Shown here: positions 31,992 through 40,567 of the stretch, piece by piece
Position numbering within the stretch: the first letter of the stretch is position 1
How the letters are laid out: each line of letters starts with the position of its first letter
Assembly: GCA_947625485.1 (NCBI GenBank)
Contig: CANQOP010000004.1
Location: 1 to 64,000, forward strand
DNA from: an uncultured Clostridia bacterium
GTDB taxonomy: Bacteria; Bacillota; Clostridia; Oscillospirales; Acutalibacteraceae
Direction: 5' to 3'
Length of the DNA stretch: 64,000 nucleotides
The notes under the pieces: generated by a model
Told to the model about the DNA's origin: nothing
The model's input: only the letters and a program-made list of their open reading frames with translations
Databases searched by the model: none
Made by a program: the position numbers and the translations under genes

Positions 31992-33494
31992 ATGAGATAT
32001 ATTGATTATATGCAGCTAAATCCTTTCCAGAAGTTAGGCTATAACCTTAGTCAGTTCTTCAAGAAACTACCCGGAAATATTGCGCGTTTCTTTAAGTTCT
32101 TAGGACACGCGATTGTAGCTTTCTTTGTTGGCATAGGCAGAGGTTTCGCTAACTACGGAAAAAGATTCGTCAAGGGCGATATCTTCGTTAAACTTTCATA
32201 TCTCATCTTCGGCTGCGGCAATATCGCTAAAGGCCAGGTAATCAAGGGACTTTTGTTCCTGCTCGCAGAAGTTGCGTACATACTCTTTATGGTCTTCTTC
32301 GGAGCAGGCTATATTTCACTGTTTAACACACTCGGTACTATACCGAGCCGTGAATCTGTCGATGAGTTCGGCTTTACATATACCGAGTACGGCCACAACT
32401 CAATGCTTATTCTTCTCTACGGCGTTGTAACAATCGTAGTTACGGCTGTAATTTTAGTAATCTATATCGCTAACACAAAGAGCGCGTATAAGGCATACGA
32501 GACGAAGAAGAACGGTCAGCACCTTCCTACCTTTAAGGAAGAGATGAAGGAATTCTTCGACGAGAAATTCCATATTACTCTTATGTCCGTTCCTTGCCTG
32601 TTAATCGGTATCTTTACGATACTACCGCTCGTGTTTATGATACTTATTGCTTTTACGAGCTACGATAGACAACATTTGCCGCCCGGAAACCTTTTTACGT
32701 GGGTAGGCCTTAATAACTTTACCGACCTCGTAAACATTACTAAGGGCGCAAGAAAAGCTTACACTTTCGTAAGTCTGGCTCAATGGACAATAATTTGGGC
32801 AATCTTCGCTACATTCACGAACTATATCCTCGGTATGGTTGTTGCCCTTATGATTAACAAGAAGGGTATCAAGCTCAAGAGCCTATGGCGTACGCTCTTC
32901 GTTGTAGTTGTTGCCGTACCTCAGTTCGTATCTCTTCTTCTTATGAACCAGATGCTCCAGGAAAACGGCGCTTTAAATCAGCTAATATCTTTAATTACGG
33001 GTCAGGAGTTCGCCATGCAATGGCTGAACAGTACTGCGTTGATGGCTAGGGTCACGGTTATCATTATAAATATCTGGATTGGTATTCCTTACACGATCCT
33101 TATTACGTCGGGTATTCTTATGAATATCCCTGCCGACCTGTACGAGTCCGCAACAATTGACGGCGCGGGTCCTGTGAAGAGCTTCTTTAAGATTACACTT
33201 CCTTATATGCTCTTCGTTACGACTCCGTACCTCATCACCAGCTTTATCGGAAACATCAATAACTTTAACGTTATTTACCTGTTGACGAACGGCGGACCGA
33301 CGAAGAACACAGCTCTATATCAGGCGGGTGATACGGATATTCTTGTAACGTGGCTGTTTAAGCTGACTATGACTAACCAGGATTACAACCTCGCGGCCGC
33401 AGTAGGTATCCTTGTATTTATTGTTTGCGCTGGCTTGTCGCTTATCACGTTTAACCTGACTAAGTCCGCAAAAGACGAGGAGGCGTTCTCATGA
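31992..33494 (+). CDS. Maltodextrin-type ABC permease, MalF-like
   Basis: This 500-residue membrane protein has a long N-terminal part with extra helices (about 70-180; GNIAKGQVIKGLLFLLAEVAYI), then the MetI-like permease core (about 195-495) with the EAA loop motif YESATIDGAGPVKSFFKITLPY that contacts the ATPase. The ATG at 31992 is eight bases after AAAAGGGAG; an upstream ATG overlaps that site. The stop overlaps the next permease start (ATGA). It is the MalF partner in maltodextrin import. Confidence 0.92.
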   Translation: MRYIDYMQLNPFQKLGYNLSQFFKKLPGNIARFFKFLGHAIVAFFVGIGRGFANYGKRFVKGDIFVKLSYLIFGCGNIAKGQVIKGLLFLLAEVAYILFMVFFGAGYISLFNTLGTIPSRESVDEFGFTYTEYGHNSMLILLYGVVTIVVTAVILVIYIANTKSAYKAYETKKNGQHLPTFKEEMKEFFDEKFHITLMSVPCLLIGIFTILPLVFMILIAFTSYDRQHLPPGNLFTWVGLNNFTDLVNITKGARKAYTFVSLAQWTIIWAIFATFTNYILGMVVALMINKKGIKLKSLWRTLFVVVVAVPQFVSLLLMNQMLQENGALNQLISLITGQEFAMQWLNSTALMARVTVIIINIWIGIPYTILITSGILMNIPADLYESATIDGAGPVKSFFKITLPYMLFVTTPYLITSFIGNINNFNVIYLLTNGGPTKNTALYQAGDTDILVTWLFKLTMTNQDYNLAAAVGILVFIVCAGLSLITFNLTKSAKDEEAFS

Positions 33495-34345
33495 TAAAAA
33501 GCTTTAAATTAAGACGTACTCTTGCGAATACATTTATTTATGTATTGCTTGCCGTATTAGGTCTTATCTGGATTTCTCCTCTTGTATACCTTGTTATTCA
33601 ATCTTTCTCGGGCGATAAGACAATAATTCCGCAGACGCTCTTCCCGGAAGCATTCACGTTTGATAACTATATCAAGCTGTTCACGAACACTTCCGAGCTT
33701 AACTTCCCGAGATGGTATCTCAACACCTTTGTTGTTGCTATATTTAGCTGCATCATATCGACGGTTTCCGTTCTTATGGTGGCGTACGCGTTCTCGCGTC
33801 TCCGCTTTAAGTCCCGTAAAAAGTTTATCAACGTCGGTATGATTCTCGGTATGTTCCCGGGCTTTATGACAATGATTGCAATTTACTACCTCTTGAAGGC
33901 GATGGGTCTTACTCAGACTCTCGTTGCTCTCGTTATCTGTTACAGCGCGGGCGCGGGTCTGGGCTTCCAGATTTCAAAGGGCTTCTTCGATACGATTCCG
34001 AGGGCTCTTGACGAGGCGGCGACTATCGACGGCGCTACCAAAAACCAGATTTTCTGGAAGATTATTCTTCCTATGTCTAAACCAATCGTAGTTTATACGG
34101 TTCTCACCTCATTTATCGGACCTTGGACAGACTTTATTCTTGCCAAGATTATTATGGGAGACGCGCGTGAAAACTATACGGTTGCTATCGGACTTCAGCT
34201 GATGATTAGCAACGACTTCAGAGCAAGATACTTTAAGATGTTCCTCTCAGGTTCTGTACTCGTAGCTGTTCCGGTTACACTCCTGTTCCTAAAGATGCAG
34301 AGCTACTACGTTGAAGGCGTAACTGCCGGCGGCGTAAAGGGTTAA
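33491..34345 (+). CDS. Maltodextrin-type ABC permease, MalG-like
   Basis: This 284-residue protein has six predicted helices and the EAA loop LDEAATIDGATKNQIFWKII near residue 174. It ends GVTAGGVKG, typical of MalG. It pairs with the preceding MalF-like protein to form the channel. The ATGA overlap shows tight coupling. A strong terminator follows, so the operon ends here and the amylase has its own unit or is reached by read-through. Confidence 0.93.
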   Translation: MIKSFKLRRTLANTFIYVLLAVLGLIWISPLVYLVIQSFSGDKTIIPQTLFPEAFTFDNYIKLFTNTSELNFPRWYLNTFVVAIFSCIISTVSVLMVAYAFSRLRFKSRKKFINVGMILGMFPGFMTMIAIYYLLKAMGLTQTLVALVICYSAGAGLGFQISKGFFDTIPRALDEAATIDGATKNQIFWKIILPMSKPIVVYTVLTSFIGPWTDFILAKIIMGDARENYTVAIGLQLMISNDFRARYFKMFLSGSVLVAVPVTLLFLKMQSYYVEGVTAGGVKG

Positions 34346-34368
34346 TAGCCCGAATAAATTAAACCTTT

Positions 34369-34400
34369 AAGGGCGGCTTTTCAGTCGCCCTTTTATTATT
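34369..34400 (+). terminator. Terminator of the maltodextrin transport operon
   Basis: AAGGGCG pairs with CGCCCTT around GCTTTTCAGT, followed by TTATTATTAAA. Confidence 0.8.
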
Positions 34401-34461
34401 AAATTAATACAGAATATAAGACTTCGGTTTAACCATAACACCCTGAAACGGAGTGATAACT

Positions 34462-36141
34462 ATGAAAAAAACGGCTTTCAAAATATTATTAGTATTTCTG
34501 ATTTTGACAATAACTGCCTCTTGCATTTCGCTTTGCGCGTGCTCGGTCAACATTAATTTGATTGACGATCCTGTTTCAAAGCTGAAGGCTGACGCGTCTT
34601 CCGATAAATACCGAAACTACTACGAGATTTTTGTAGGCTCTTTTGCGGACAGCGACGGCGACGGCTCGGGAGATTTACAGGGTATAATTGACAAGCTGGA
34701 CTATCTGAACGACGGCGACCCGAACGGCGGTAACGACCTCGGTGTTGACGGTATATGGCTCACGCCGATTATGCCCTCGCACTCATATCATAAGTATGAT
34801 GTAGAGGACTATTTCGACATAGATGAGAAATTCGGGACAATAAAGGACTTTGACAAGCTGGTTAAGGAGTGTCATAAGCGCGGAATAAAAATAATTATCG
34901 ACCTTGTCCTGAATCACAGCTCCTCAACTCACCCGATGTTTGAGAGCGCTGTTTCGGAGATTGAGCAGGACGGAAAGCCGGGTAAAAACGCGCAGTATTA
35001 CGAAATCAAAAAGTACAAAAACGACCCGGGACAGGGCTACACGGAAATTGCAGACGGCTACTACTATGAGTCGAATTTTTCAGTCTATATGCCTGAGTGG
35101 AATTTAAGCAAGGAATGCACGCGGGACTATTTTAAGAAAATCGCGGAATTCTGGCTTAAAGAACACGGCGTTGACGGCTTTAGACTTGACGCCACGCGCT
35201 ATTACACCAACAGTCACACAAACGGTGCGGAATTCCTCAAGTGGTTTTACAATGAATCAAAGAAAATTAAGCCTGATGTGTATATGGTCGGCGAAAATTG
35301 GACGAGCAACTCCGAAATTTGTGATATGTACGAATCGGGCATAGACAGCTTTTTCGCTTTCGGTTACGCGGATTCGACGGGTGGTTTTGTGAATGCGGTC
35401 CGTACCGAAAGCGCGGGTAATCTCGTAAGCTCCGTGAAAAATTACGAAAAGAATGCCAAAAGCGTAAATCCGAACGCCATAAACTCCTACTTCCTTTCAA
35501 ATCACGACCAAAAACGAAGCGCAAACTTTATCAGAATCGCGGGTGAGGCAGGAACAAAAATGGCGGCTGCTATGTATATGCTTATGCCCGGCAACTCCTT
35601 TATTTACTATGGAGAGGAAATCGGTCAGACGCAGGAAATTGAGCAGAATGACGACGAGTACAAGCGCGAGCCGATGATATGGGACATCGAAAATCTTCCT
35701 GATATTGTCGTAAACGGAAAGGCTATGGCAGACGCCGAACACGCGTCCTACGGCGGAGTGGAACAGCAGATGGACGACGAAAATTCAATTCTCAGTTTTT
35801 ATAAGCGCATTATCAAAATCAAGAATCAAAATCCGCTTATAGCCAGAGGGGAGATTTCCGAGTATGAACTCGACGACCCGAGTTTGTGTTCGTATGTGCT
35901 CAGCGATAAGAGCGACAAAAATAAGATAGCAGTAATCCACAATTTGAGCAAAACAGAGACAAAAACTGCGCAGATAAAGGAGAGCGGCGCAAAGCTTCGC
36001 GGTTATCTCGTTGCGTCAAACGGAACGGACGAGCAGGGTAATGTTCATAACGACAGCGTTAAACTGAGTGGAGATACTCTCACTCTTCCGCCGTATTCGA
36101 CAGCGGTGATTTTGCTCGTGGGAGAAAGCGGAAATGACTGA
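34462..36141 (+). CDS. GH13 alpha-amylase-family lipoprotein
   Basis: This 559-residue protein has a lipoprotein signal with lipobox LCAC, then a GH13 barrel. The barrel motifs are YYEIFVGSFADSDGDGSGDL, DLVLNHSS, the nucleophile in GFRLDATRYY, the acid/base in VGENWT, and the transition-state Asp in SNHDQKR. A C-terminal beta domain begins near residue 470. It would cut starch or malto-oligosaccharides at the cell surface and feed the adjacent transporter. Motif SDGDGSGDL carries a calcium-binding pattern. The ATG at 34462 follows CGGAG. The stop overlaps an alkyltransferase gene by 8 bp. Confidence 0.93.
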   Translation: MKKTAFKILLVFLILTITASCISLCACSVNINLIDDPVSKLKADASSDKYRNYYEIFVGSFADSDGDGSGDLQGIIDKLDYLNDGDPNGGNDLGVDGIWLTPIMPSHSYHKYDVEDYFDIDEKFGTIKDFDKLVKECHKRGIKIIIDLVLNHSSSTHPMFESAVSEIEQDGKPGKNAQYYEIKKYKNDPGQGYTEIADGYYYESNFSVYMPEWNLSKECTRDYFKKIAEFWLKEHGVDGFRLDATRYYTNSHTNGAEFLKWFYNESKKIKPDVYMVGENWTSNSEICDMYESGIDSFFAFGYADSTGGFVNAVRTESAGNLVSSVKNYEKNAKSVNPNAINSYFLSNHDQKRSANFIRIAGEAGTKMAAAMYMLMPGNSFIYYGEEIGQTQEIEQNDDEYKREPMIWDIENLPDIVVNGKAMADAEHASYGGVEQQMDDENSILSFYKRIIKIKNQNPLIARGEISEYELDDPSLCSYVLSDKSDKNKIAVIHNLSKTETKTAQIKESGAKLRGYLVASNGTDEQGNVHNDSVKLSGDTLTLPPYSTAVILLVGESGND

Positions 36142-36439
36142 TTTTGAGCGCAGGGTTTATGAGCTTGTCAAGCAGGTTCCCGAGGGAATGGTCACGACCT
36201 ACGGCGATATAGCGAGAGCGCTCGGCAACCGCCGAATGTGCAGGGCAGTAGGCAACGCTCTGCACAAAAACCCCTATGAGGGGATTGTTCCCTGTCACCG
36301 CGTTGTGAATTCCGAGGGCAGGCTTGCCGATGCGTTTGCTTTCGGCGGAAGCCACATACAGAAGGAGCGCCTTGAGAGCGAGAACGTTGAGGTGGTTGAC
36401 TTGCGCGTTAATTTGGAAGTGTACAGATATATTTTTTAA
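36134..36439 (+). CDS. MGMT-family DNA alkyltransferase-like protein
   Basis: This 101-residue protein is the C-terminal DNA-binding domain of O6-methylguanine methyltransferase alone: VPEGMVTTYGDIARALG, then MCRAVGNALHKNP and the active-site motif PCHRVV with its cysteine. Because the Cys is kept, it differs from true alkyltransferase-like proteins, which have Trp there (PWHR). It may accept alkyl groups from DNA or only bind lesions. The start overlaps the amylase gene by 8 bp, an unexpected pairing of starch use and DNA repair. Confidence 0.88.
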   Translation: MTDFERRVYELVKQVPEGMVTTYGDIARALGNRRMCRAVGNALHKNPYEGIVPCHRVVNSEGRLADAFAFGGSHIQKERLESENVEVVDLRVNLEVYRYIF

Positions 36440-36476
36440 TTGACAGAATGATAATACTATAAAATGGGAAGCGAAA

Positions 36477-36548
36477 GCTAACGCCACATAGGGCAGTAAT
36501 TTAAAACAACATTCAAATACAACCAAACATGCGTTAGCAAAAACATAA
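36477..36548 (+). other. Inverted-repeat segment, candidate small RNA body
   Basis: GCTAACGC (36477-36484) is the exact complement of GCGTTAGC (36531-36538). The loop is poor in secondary structure and rich in AAC, and a terminator follows 10 bp later. TTGACA at 36440-36445 and TATAAA-like sequence lie upstream, though too closely spaced for a good promoter. It could be a small RNA or a short mobile repeat. The gap 36440-36712 has no other gene. Confidence 0.35.
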
Positions 36549-36598
36549 GACAGCATAGAAGGCAAAATGCTTTCTGTGCTGTCTTTCTTTATGTTTGT
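36549..36598 (+). terminator. Terminator downstream of the alkyltransferase gene
   Basis: GACAGCA then AGAA pair with TTCT then TGCTGTC (one mismatch), followed by TTTCTTTATGTTTGTTT. Confidence 0.75.
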
Positions 36599-36712
36599 TT
36601 AAAATCACATATTCGTCAAATGGGAGTCTCTTTGCTGCAATTCAGGCAAAGAATGCCGAACGATATGTGAGAAAATACTACATAGCGATTGATAATTTTG
36701 AATAAGGGATAC

Positions 36713-37387
36713 TTAGTTAATTTCAAGCCCGTTTGCCCACGCAAGTACATCATCAGCGGAAGCATCGGCGGCAAAACGGTGTCCGTCAAGCCATACGGCT
36801 CCGCCTGTGGAGGACCGCAGCGCCGAATCGCTGCTGCCGAATCCGCTGCTCGCGGAGGTACAGAACGCTGCTAAGGTCTTGCCTGAGAAATCATAGCTCT
36901 CGATAAAGGTGCTCATGATCTTCGGCGCTTTGCCCCACCAGATAGGATACCCGATGAACACGACATCATATTGTTTCATATTCTCCACAGAGCCGGAAAT
37001 CGGGGGACGGGCGTCGGGATCGTCATTTTCCACGGATGCGCGGCTTTTGGAATTTCCGTAGTCCAGGTCCTCGTCTGTATAGGGCTGTTTCGGCACGATT
37101 TCATAAAGGTCGGCGCCGAGACCGTCCGCTAACTTCCGCGCTATGCCCTCGGTATTTTTGGTTGCGGAAAAGTATGCCACAAGTATGTTACTTTTCTCCG
37201 ACTCCTTATACGGCTCGGAAGAAGAACCATCAGGGTTTGATTTCGGCGTTTTGGATTCTTCCGTGGTTTCTTGCAAAGATTCGGTGCTTGTGCCATTTTC
37301 CGCCGTTTTATTGCCTCCGCCGCAAGCGGCAAGGGACAGCAACATAGCGGTCGCCAGCAAAATCGTTACAATCTTTTTCATTTTCAT
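36713..37387 (-). CDS. Lipoprotein flavodoxin
   Basis: This 224-residue protein has a lipoprotein signal (MKKIVTILLATAMLLSLAAC), a Ser/Thr/Glu-rich linker (about 25-65) and a flavodoxin domain: ILVAYFSATKNTEGIARKL at the FMN phosphate loop, VFIGYPIWWGKAPKIM, and FCTSASSGFGSS. It would hold FMN outside the membrane, which suggests an extracytoplasmic redox role. It is the last gene of the TetR operon and its start overlaps the preceding stop (ATGA). A cytoplasmic paralogue is encoded at 39186. Confidence 0.88.
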   Translation of the reverse strand: MKMKKIVTILLATAMLLSLAACGGGNKTAENGTSTESLQETTEESKTPKSNPDGSSSEPYKESEKSNILVAYFSATKNTEGIARKLADGLGADLYEIVPKQPYTDEDLDYGNSKSRASVENDDPDARPPISGSVENMKQYDVVFIGYPIWWGKAPKIMSTFIESYDFSGKTLAAFCTSASSGFGSSDSALRSSTGGAVWLDGHRFAADASADDVLAWANGLEIN

Positions 37388-38139
37388 TTCAAATCTCCAT
37401 ATTGTTTATTATCTACAGGCTCGAGCCACTCGTTAGAGCTGTTTTCTCCGGGCACTTCAACGGCAAGATGAGAAAACCAGCTATCCGGCGCGGCTCCGTG
37501 CCAATGCTTAACTCCCGCGGGAATGTTTACGCAGTCTCCCGGTTCCATCTTCACGGCATCCTTGCCCCACTCCTGATAGTAACCGCGTCCGCCGACGCAG
37601 ATTAGGATTTGTCCGCCGCCCTTGTCGGCGCGGTGGATATGCCAGTTGTTTCGGCAGCCCGGCTCAAAGGTCACATTGAAGATACCCACCTGCTCTTTTG
37701 ATATAGGGGCGAGATAACTCTGCCCCGTGAAATACTGCGCGAAGCCGTCATTGGGCGCGCCGATGGGGAAAAGAATCGTGTTCTGATATTTGTCCTTTTC
37801 TGTCAGCTGAGGCTCAACTTCTTTCCATACGTCTTTCGCCAAACGGAACACCGCCCATGCTTTCGGCCAGCCCACATAGAATCCAACGTGGGTCACGATG
37901 GCGGCGATTTCCGCACGGGTCACACCGTGAGCCTTTGCGTTTTCGAGGTGGTACACCAGAGAGGAATCCGTGACCCCGGAGGACATCAGCGCCACGACGG
38001 TTAGGACGCATCGGGTTTTTAAGTCAATGTCTTGGTTGTTCCAATTTTCGCCAAAGAGAATGTCATCGTTGAAATGCGCGAAATCAGGCGCGAAGTCGCC
38101 AAGCTGATTTCTGCCGGCGGTTTGAGTGATTTTTTCCAT
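37384..38139 (-). CDS. Carboxymuconolactone decarboxylase-like and cupin fusion protein
   Basis: This 251-residue protein joins two domains. The first (residues about 20-108; LKTRCVLTVVALMSSGVTDS, HLENAKAHGVTRAEIAAIVTHVGFYVGWPKA) is a CMD-like helical domain. The second (about 130-240; FEPGCRNNWHIHRADKGGGQILICVGGRGYYQEWG, PGDCVNIPAGVKHWHGA) is a cupin with metal-binding histidines. No CxxC pair is visible in the CMD part, so peroxidase chemistry of the AhpD type is unlikely. It is probably a cytoplasmic enzyme on a small organic substrate within this redox operon. Confidence 0.9.
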   Translation of the reverse strand: MEKITQTAGRNQLGDFAPDFAHFNDDILFGENWNNQDIDLKTRCVLTVVALMSSGVTDSSLVYHLENAKAHGVTRAEIAAIVTHVGFYVGWPKAWAVFRLAKDVWKEVEPQLTEKDKYQNTILFPIGAPNDGFAQYFTGQSYLAPISKEQVGIFNVTFEPGCRNNWHIHRADKGGGQILICVGGRGYYQEWGKDAVKMEPGDCVNIPAGVKHWHGAAPDSWFSHLAVEVPGENSSNEWLEPVDNKQYGDLK

Positions 38140-38162
38140 TTTGTTTTTCCTCCTGTATTTTC

Positions 38163-39173
38163 TTAAACTACGTTTCCTGCTTTCTGTTTTCCGTTCTGTG
38201 CCATGACGCCGACAAGGGCGTGGGGAACGTACAGCTCTTCCAGATAATCAATTTCGTCCTTCGTCAGTTCCAGCTCCGCGGCACGGGCAGCTCCCTCCAC
38301 ATGGGAGAATTTCGTCGCACCCACTATCGGGGAGGTGACTTTCGTCAGCAGCCACGCAAGAGAAATTTCCGTCATGGAAACGCCCCGACGTTCAGCTAGC
38401 TCCTCCACACGAGCGATAATTCTGCCGTCCGCATCCGCTGTGGAGTCATATTTAAATTTTGCGTAGGCGTCCTGCTCCAGACGCTTGGAAGTCTCGCCGC
38501 GGCGCTTGGAGAGCCGTCCGCCGGCAAGGGCGCTGTACGGCGTCATAGCAATCTTCTGATCTGCGCAGAAAGGAGCCATTTCACGCTCTTCCTCGCGGGC
38601 GATCAGATTGTAATGCCCCTGAACGGATACGAACTCCGTCAGACCGTTTTCTCTTGCATAGAAATTTGCCTTGGCAAGCTGCCACGCAAAGCAGTTGGAA
38701 ATGCCGATGTAACGGGCTTTGCCCGCCTTGACCGCATTGTGCAGTCCCTCCATAATCTCCTCCATCGGCGTGTGGTAGTCCCACATATGGTAAATGTAAA
38801 GGTCGACATAGTCCATGCCGAGATTTTTAAGGCTTAGGTTCAGATAATTCTCTATGTGTTTCTGCCCGCTTACGCCCGCATCAATCTCGTCCTGCGTTCG
38901 AGGCGTGAACTTCGTAGCAATCACATAGTCGTCCCGTCTGGCAAAATCACGCAGCGCTTTCCCCACATACTGCTCACTGGTGCCGTTCTGATAGACGATG
39001 GCGGTATCAAAGAAATTGATACCAAAATCAAGGCCGTGTTTGATGATCTCCCGTGTCTGCGACTCGTCCACTGTCCAGCTGTGTTGTCCCGTTGCCGAGT
39101 TGCCGAAGCCCATACACCCCATGCAGATGCGGGAAATTGTCAGATCCGATTTGCCGAGTTTCGTGTACTTCAT
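38163..39173 (-). CDS. Aldo/keto reductase
   Basis: This 336-residue protein has the AKR barrel with the catalytic tetrad region: DFGINFFDTAIVYQNGTSEQ (Asp and Tyr), IATKFTP (Lys) and DLYIYHMWDYHTP (His). NADPH site motifs near the end include SPIVGATKFSHVEGA. It reduces aldehydes or ketones. It lies between the CMD-cupin and flavodoxin genes in the operon, 12-24 bp from each. The substrate is unknown; cyclic ketones or quinone-related aldehydes are possible. Confidence 0.93.
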   Translation of the reverse strand: MKYTKLGKSDLTISRICMGCMGFGNSATGQHSWTVDESQTREIIKHGLDFGINFFDTAIVYQNGTSEQYVGKALRDFARRDDYVIATKFTPRTQDEIDAGVSGQKHIENYLNLSLKNLGMDYVDLYIYHMWDYHTPMEEIMEGLHNAVKAGKARYIGISNCFAWQLAKANFYARENGLTEFVSVQGHYNLIAREEEREMAPFCADQKIAMTPYSALAGGRLSKRRGETSKRLEQDAYAKFKYDSTADADGRIIARVEELAERRGVSMTEISLAWLLTKVTSPIVGATKFSHVEGAARAAELELTKDEIDYLEELYVPHALVGVMAQNGKQKAGNVV

Positions 39174-39185
39174 TGTCCGTTCCTT

Positions 39186-39665
39186 CTAAAGAACTGTCTC
39201 AGCCCATGCTTTTAGGCTGGCCGCCGTTTGTCTGCCGTTCAGCATTTTCCCTTCAATAATAACTGTATCCGCCGCCACGGAGGGCTTGAGTCCTGCCACG
39301 GCTTTACCAAATCCGCTTCCGCCTGAGGTGGCGAACAGAACAATCTTCTTGCCGGAGAAATCATAGCTTTCCAAAAAGCTGTTGATGATTGTCGGAGCTA
39401 CATACCACCATATGGGGAACCCCAGCAGAATAGTATCGAACGCTGCGATGTTGGCGTTTCGGTCCGCCAACGCTGGGCGGCTGCTCTTGTCATTCATCTC
39501 AACGGAGCTGCGGGATTTCTTGTCCATCCAGTTCAGGTCAGCCTTAGTGTACGGCACCGCAGGCCGTATCTCATAGGTGTCCGCGCCGACCGCCTCTGCC
39601 AGTTCCTTTGCCACACGCGCCGTAGTTCCGCCGGCGCTGAAATACGCTACTAATATTTTGCTCAT
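39186..39665 (-). CDS. Flavodoxin (cytoplasmic)
   Basis: This 159-residue protein is a flavodoxin of the Flavodoxin_4 type: ILVAYFSAGGTTARVAKELA, PAVPYTKADLNWMDKKSRSS, ILLGFPIWWYVAPTIINSF and FATSGGSGFGKA. I start at the ATG at 39665, nine bases after AAGGAG. It carries FMN and could donate electrons to other enzymes of the operon. It is closely related to the lipoprotein flavodoxin at 36713, so one probably arose from the other by duplication and gain of an export signal. Confidence 0.9.
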   Translation of the reverse strand: MSKILVAYFSAGGTTARVAKELAEAVGADTYEIRPAVPYTKADLNWMDKKSRSSVEMNDKSSRPALADRNANIAAFDTILLGFPIWWYVAPTIINSFLESYDFSGKKIVLFATSGGSGFGKAVAGLKPSVAADTVIIEGKMLNGRQTAASLKAWAETVL

Positions 39666-39709
39666 CTTCATTTGCTCCTTTATAAAAATTTTCTAAGTTA
39701 ACAGGTCGA

Positions 39710-39832
39710 TTATGCGTCGGTTGCTTTCGTCATAAAAGGGGTAAGTCCCGTGCGCATTATGAGAAATGTTCCGCCTGCATATTTGAGGAACCCTTTTTGT
39801 GCGGGCTGCTTTTTGATGATTGCGATTTTCAT
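39710..39832 (-). CDS. 40-residue protein coupled to the TetR gene
   Basis: A short gene starts at an ATG that overlaps the TetR stop (ATGA), nearly the same arrangement as elsewhere in this operon. It encodes MKIAIIKKQPAQKGFLKYAG followed by TFLIMRTGLTPFMTKATDA, a basic peptide with a hydrophobic centre. A GGGAGGCG site lies about six bases upstream. It lies within the operon between tetR and the flavodoxin gene. I know no family. It may be a small regulator or membrane-associated peptide. Confidence 0.5.
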   Translation of the reverse strand: MKIAIIKKQPAQKGFLKYAGGTFLIMRTGLTPFMTKATDA

Positions 39833-40458
39833 TTATCGCCTCCCAATAGCTTTCTCACACAATTATAAGTGATTTCATAGATTGTCATAAACACATAATT
39901 GACGCCCGCTTCTTCCATCGCTGTCCGCTGTTTTTCGGTAACAAAGGCGTAGGGATAGATACCAAACATAAACGGGAAAAAGGTGTAAATAAAATCCTGT
40001 TTCTGCTCAACAGTCATATCGGGGAAATACTGATGAAGGCACGCCATGACCGTGCGTATGGATTCTCCGTACGCGACCTTAAATTCTTTCAGACGCTCAG
40101 GTCGGCTGCCGGTTTCCATGTCGTAGTGATTCATGGACATAATTTTCAGAAGCTGGGCGCGTTCCTCCAAAGAGTGCGCCAGCATATCGGCAAATTCGTC
40201 CTTTGTCATCATATCGACTCGTTCCATTGTCTCCCGCAGTGAGGCGATCCACAGCTCGTACTCGCGCTTGAGCAGTGCAAGAAAGATTTCCTCTTTCGTT
40301 TGGAAGTAGTTGTAAATGGATGTGCGTGTGAAGCTGGTTATATTGCCGATCTCCTTAATTGTAATTTCCTTAAAACTCATAGTCTGATAGAGCTTTTCAC
40401 ATGCATTGATAATTTCCTCTCTGCGTGCCTCCGTTAACTGTGGCGATCCTTTGGGCAT
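39829..40458 (-). CDS. TetR-family repressor of the redox operon
   Basis: This 209-residue protein has an N-terminal TetR helix-turn-helix (about 12-58; EITIKEIGNITSFTRTSIYNYFQTKEEIF) and a large helical ligand domain. It is the first gene of a six-gene minus-strand operon. Two identical palindromes in its promoter suggest autorepression and control of the whole operon. The inducer is probably a small electrophile or quinone, given the operon's enzymes, but this is inference. Confidence 0.92.
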   Translation of the reverse strand: MPKGSPQLTEARREEIINACEKLYQTMSFKEITIKEIGNITSFTRTSIYNYFQTKEEIFLALLKREYELWIASLRETMERVDMMTKDEFADMLAHSLEERAQLLKIMSMNHYDMETGSRPERLKEFKVAYGESIRTVMACLHQYFPDMTVEQKQDFIYTFFPFMFGIYPYAFVTEKQRTAMEEAGVNYVFMTIYEITYNCVRKLLGGDK

Positions 40459-40517
40459 TTTGTGTCCTCCTCATTTTTCTTCATGGTTCTCTTACCTCCT
40501 GACTTGCCAATATGTTC

Positions 40518-40567
40518 TGACACTGTGTCAGTACCTTTAGTATAGTACTATTCTGACACTGTGTCAA
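40518..40567 (-). promoter_or_regulatory. Promoter with two TetR-type operators
   Basis: The 13-bp palindrome TGACACTGTGTCA occurs at 40518-40530 and 40554-40566. On the minus strand, TTGACA (40567-40562) and TATACT (40544-40539) with a 17-bp spacer form a near-consensus promoter. One operator overlaps the -35 box and the other lies just past the start region. A third palindrome, TAGTATAGTACTA (40539-40551), lies between them. Confidence 0.88.

Noticed and set aside
36080..36565. Minus-strand open frame of 161 codons opposite the alkyltransferase gene
   Set aside because: The opposite strand encodes a clear MGMT-family domain there, and the frame has no family resemblance and no ribosome binding site.
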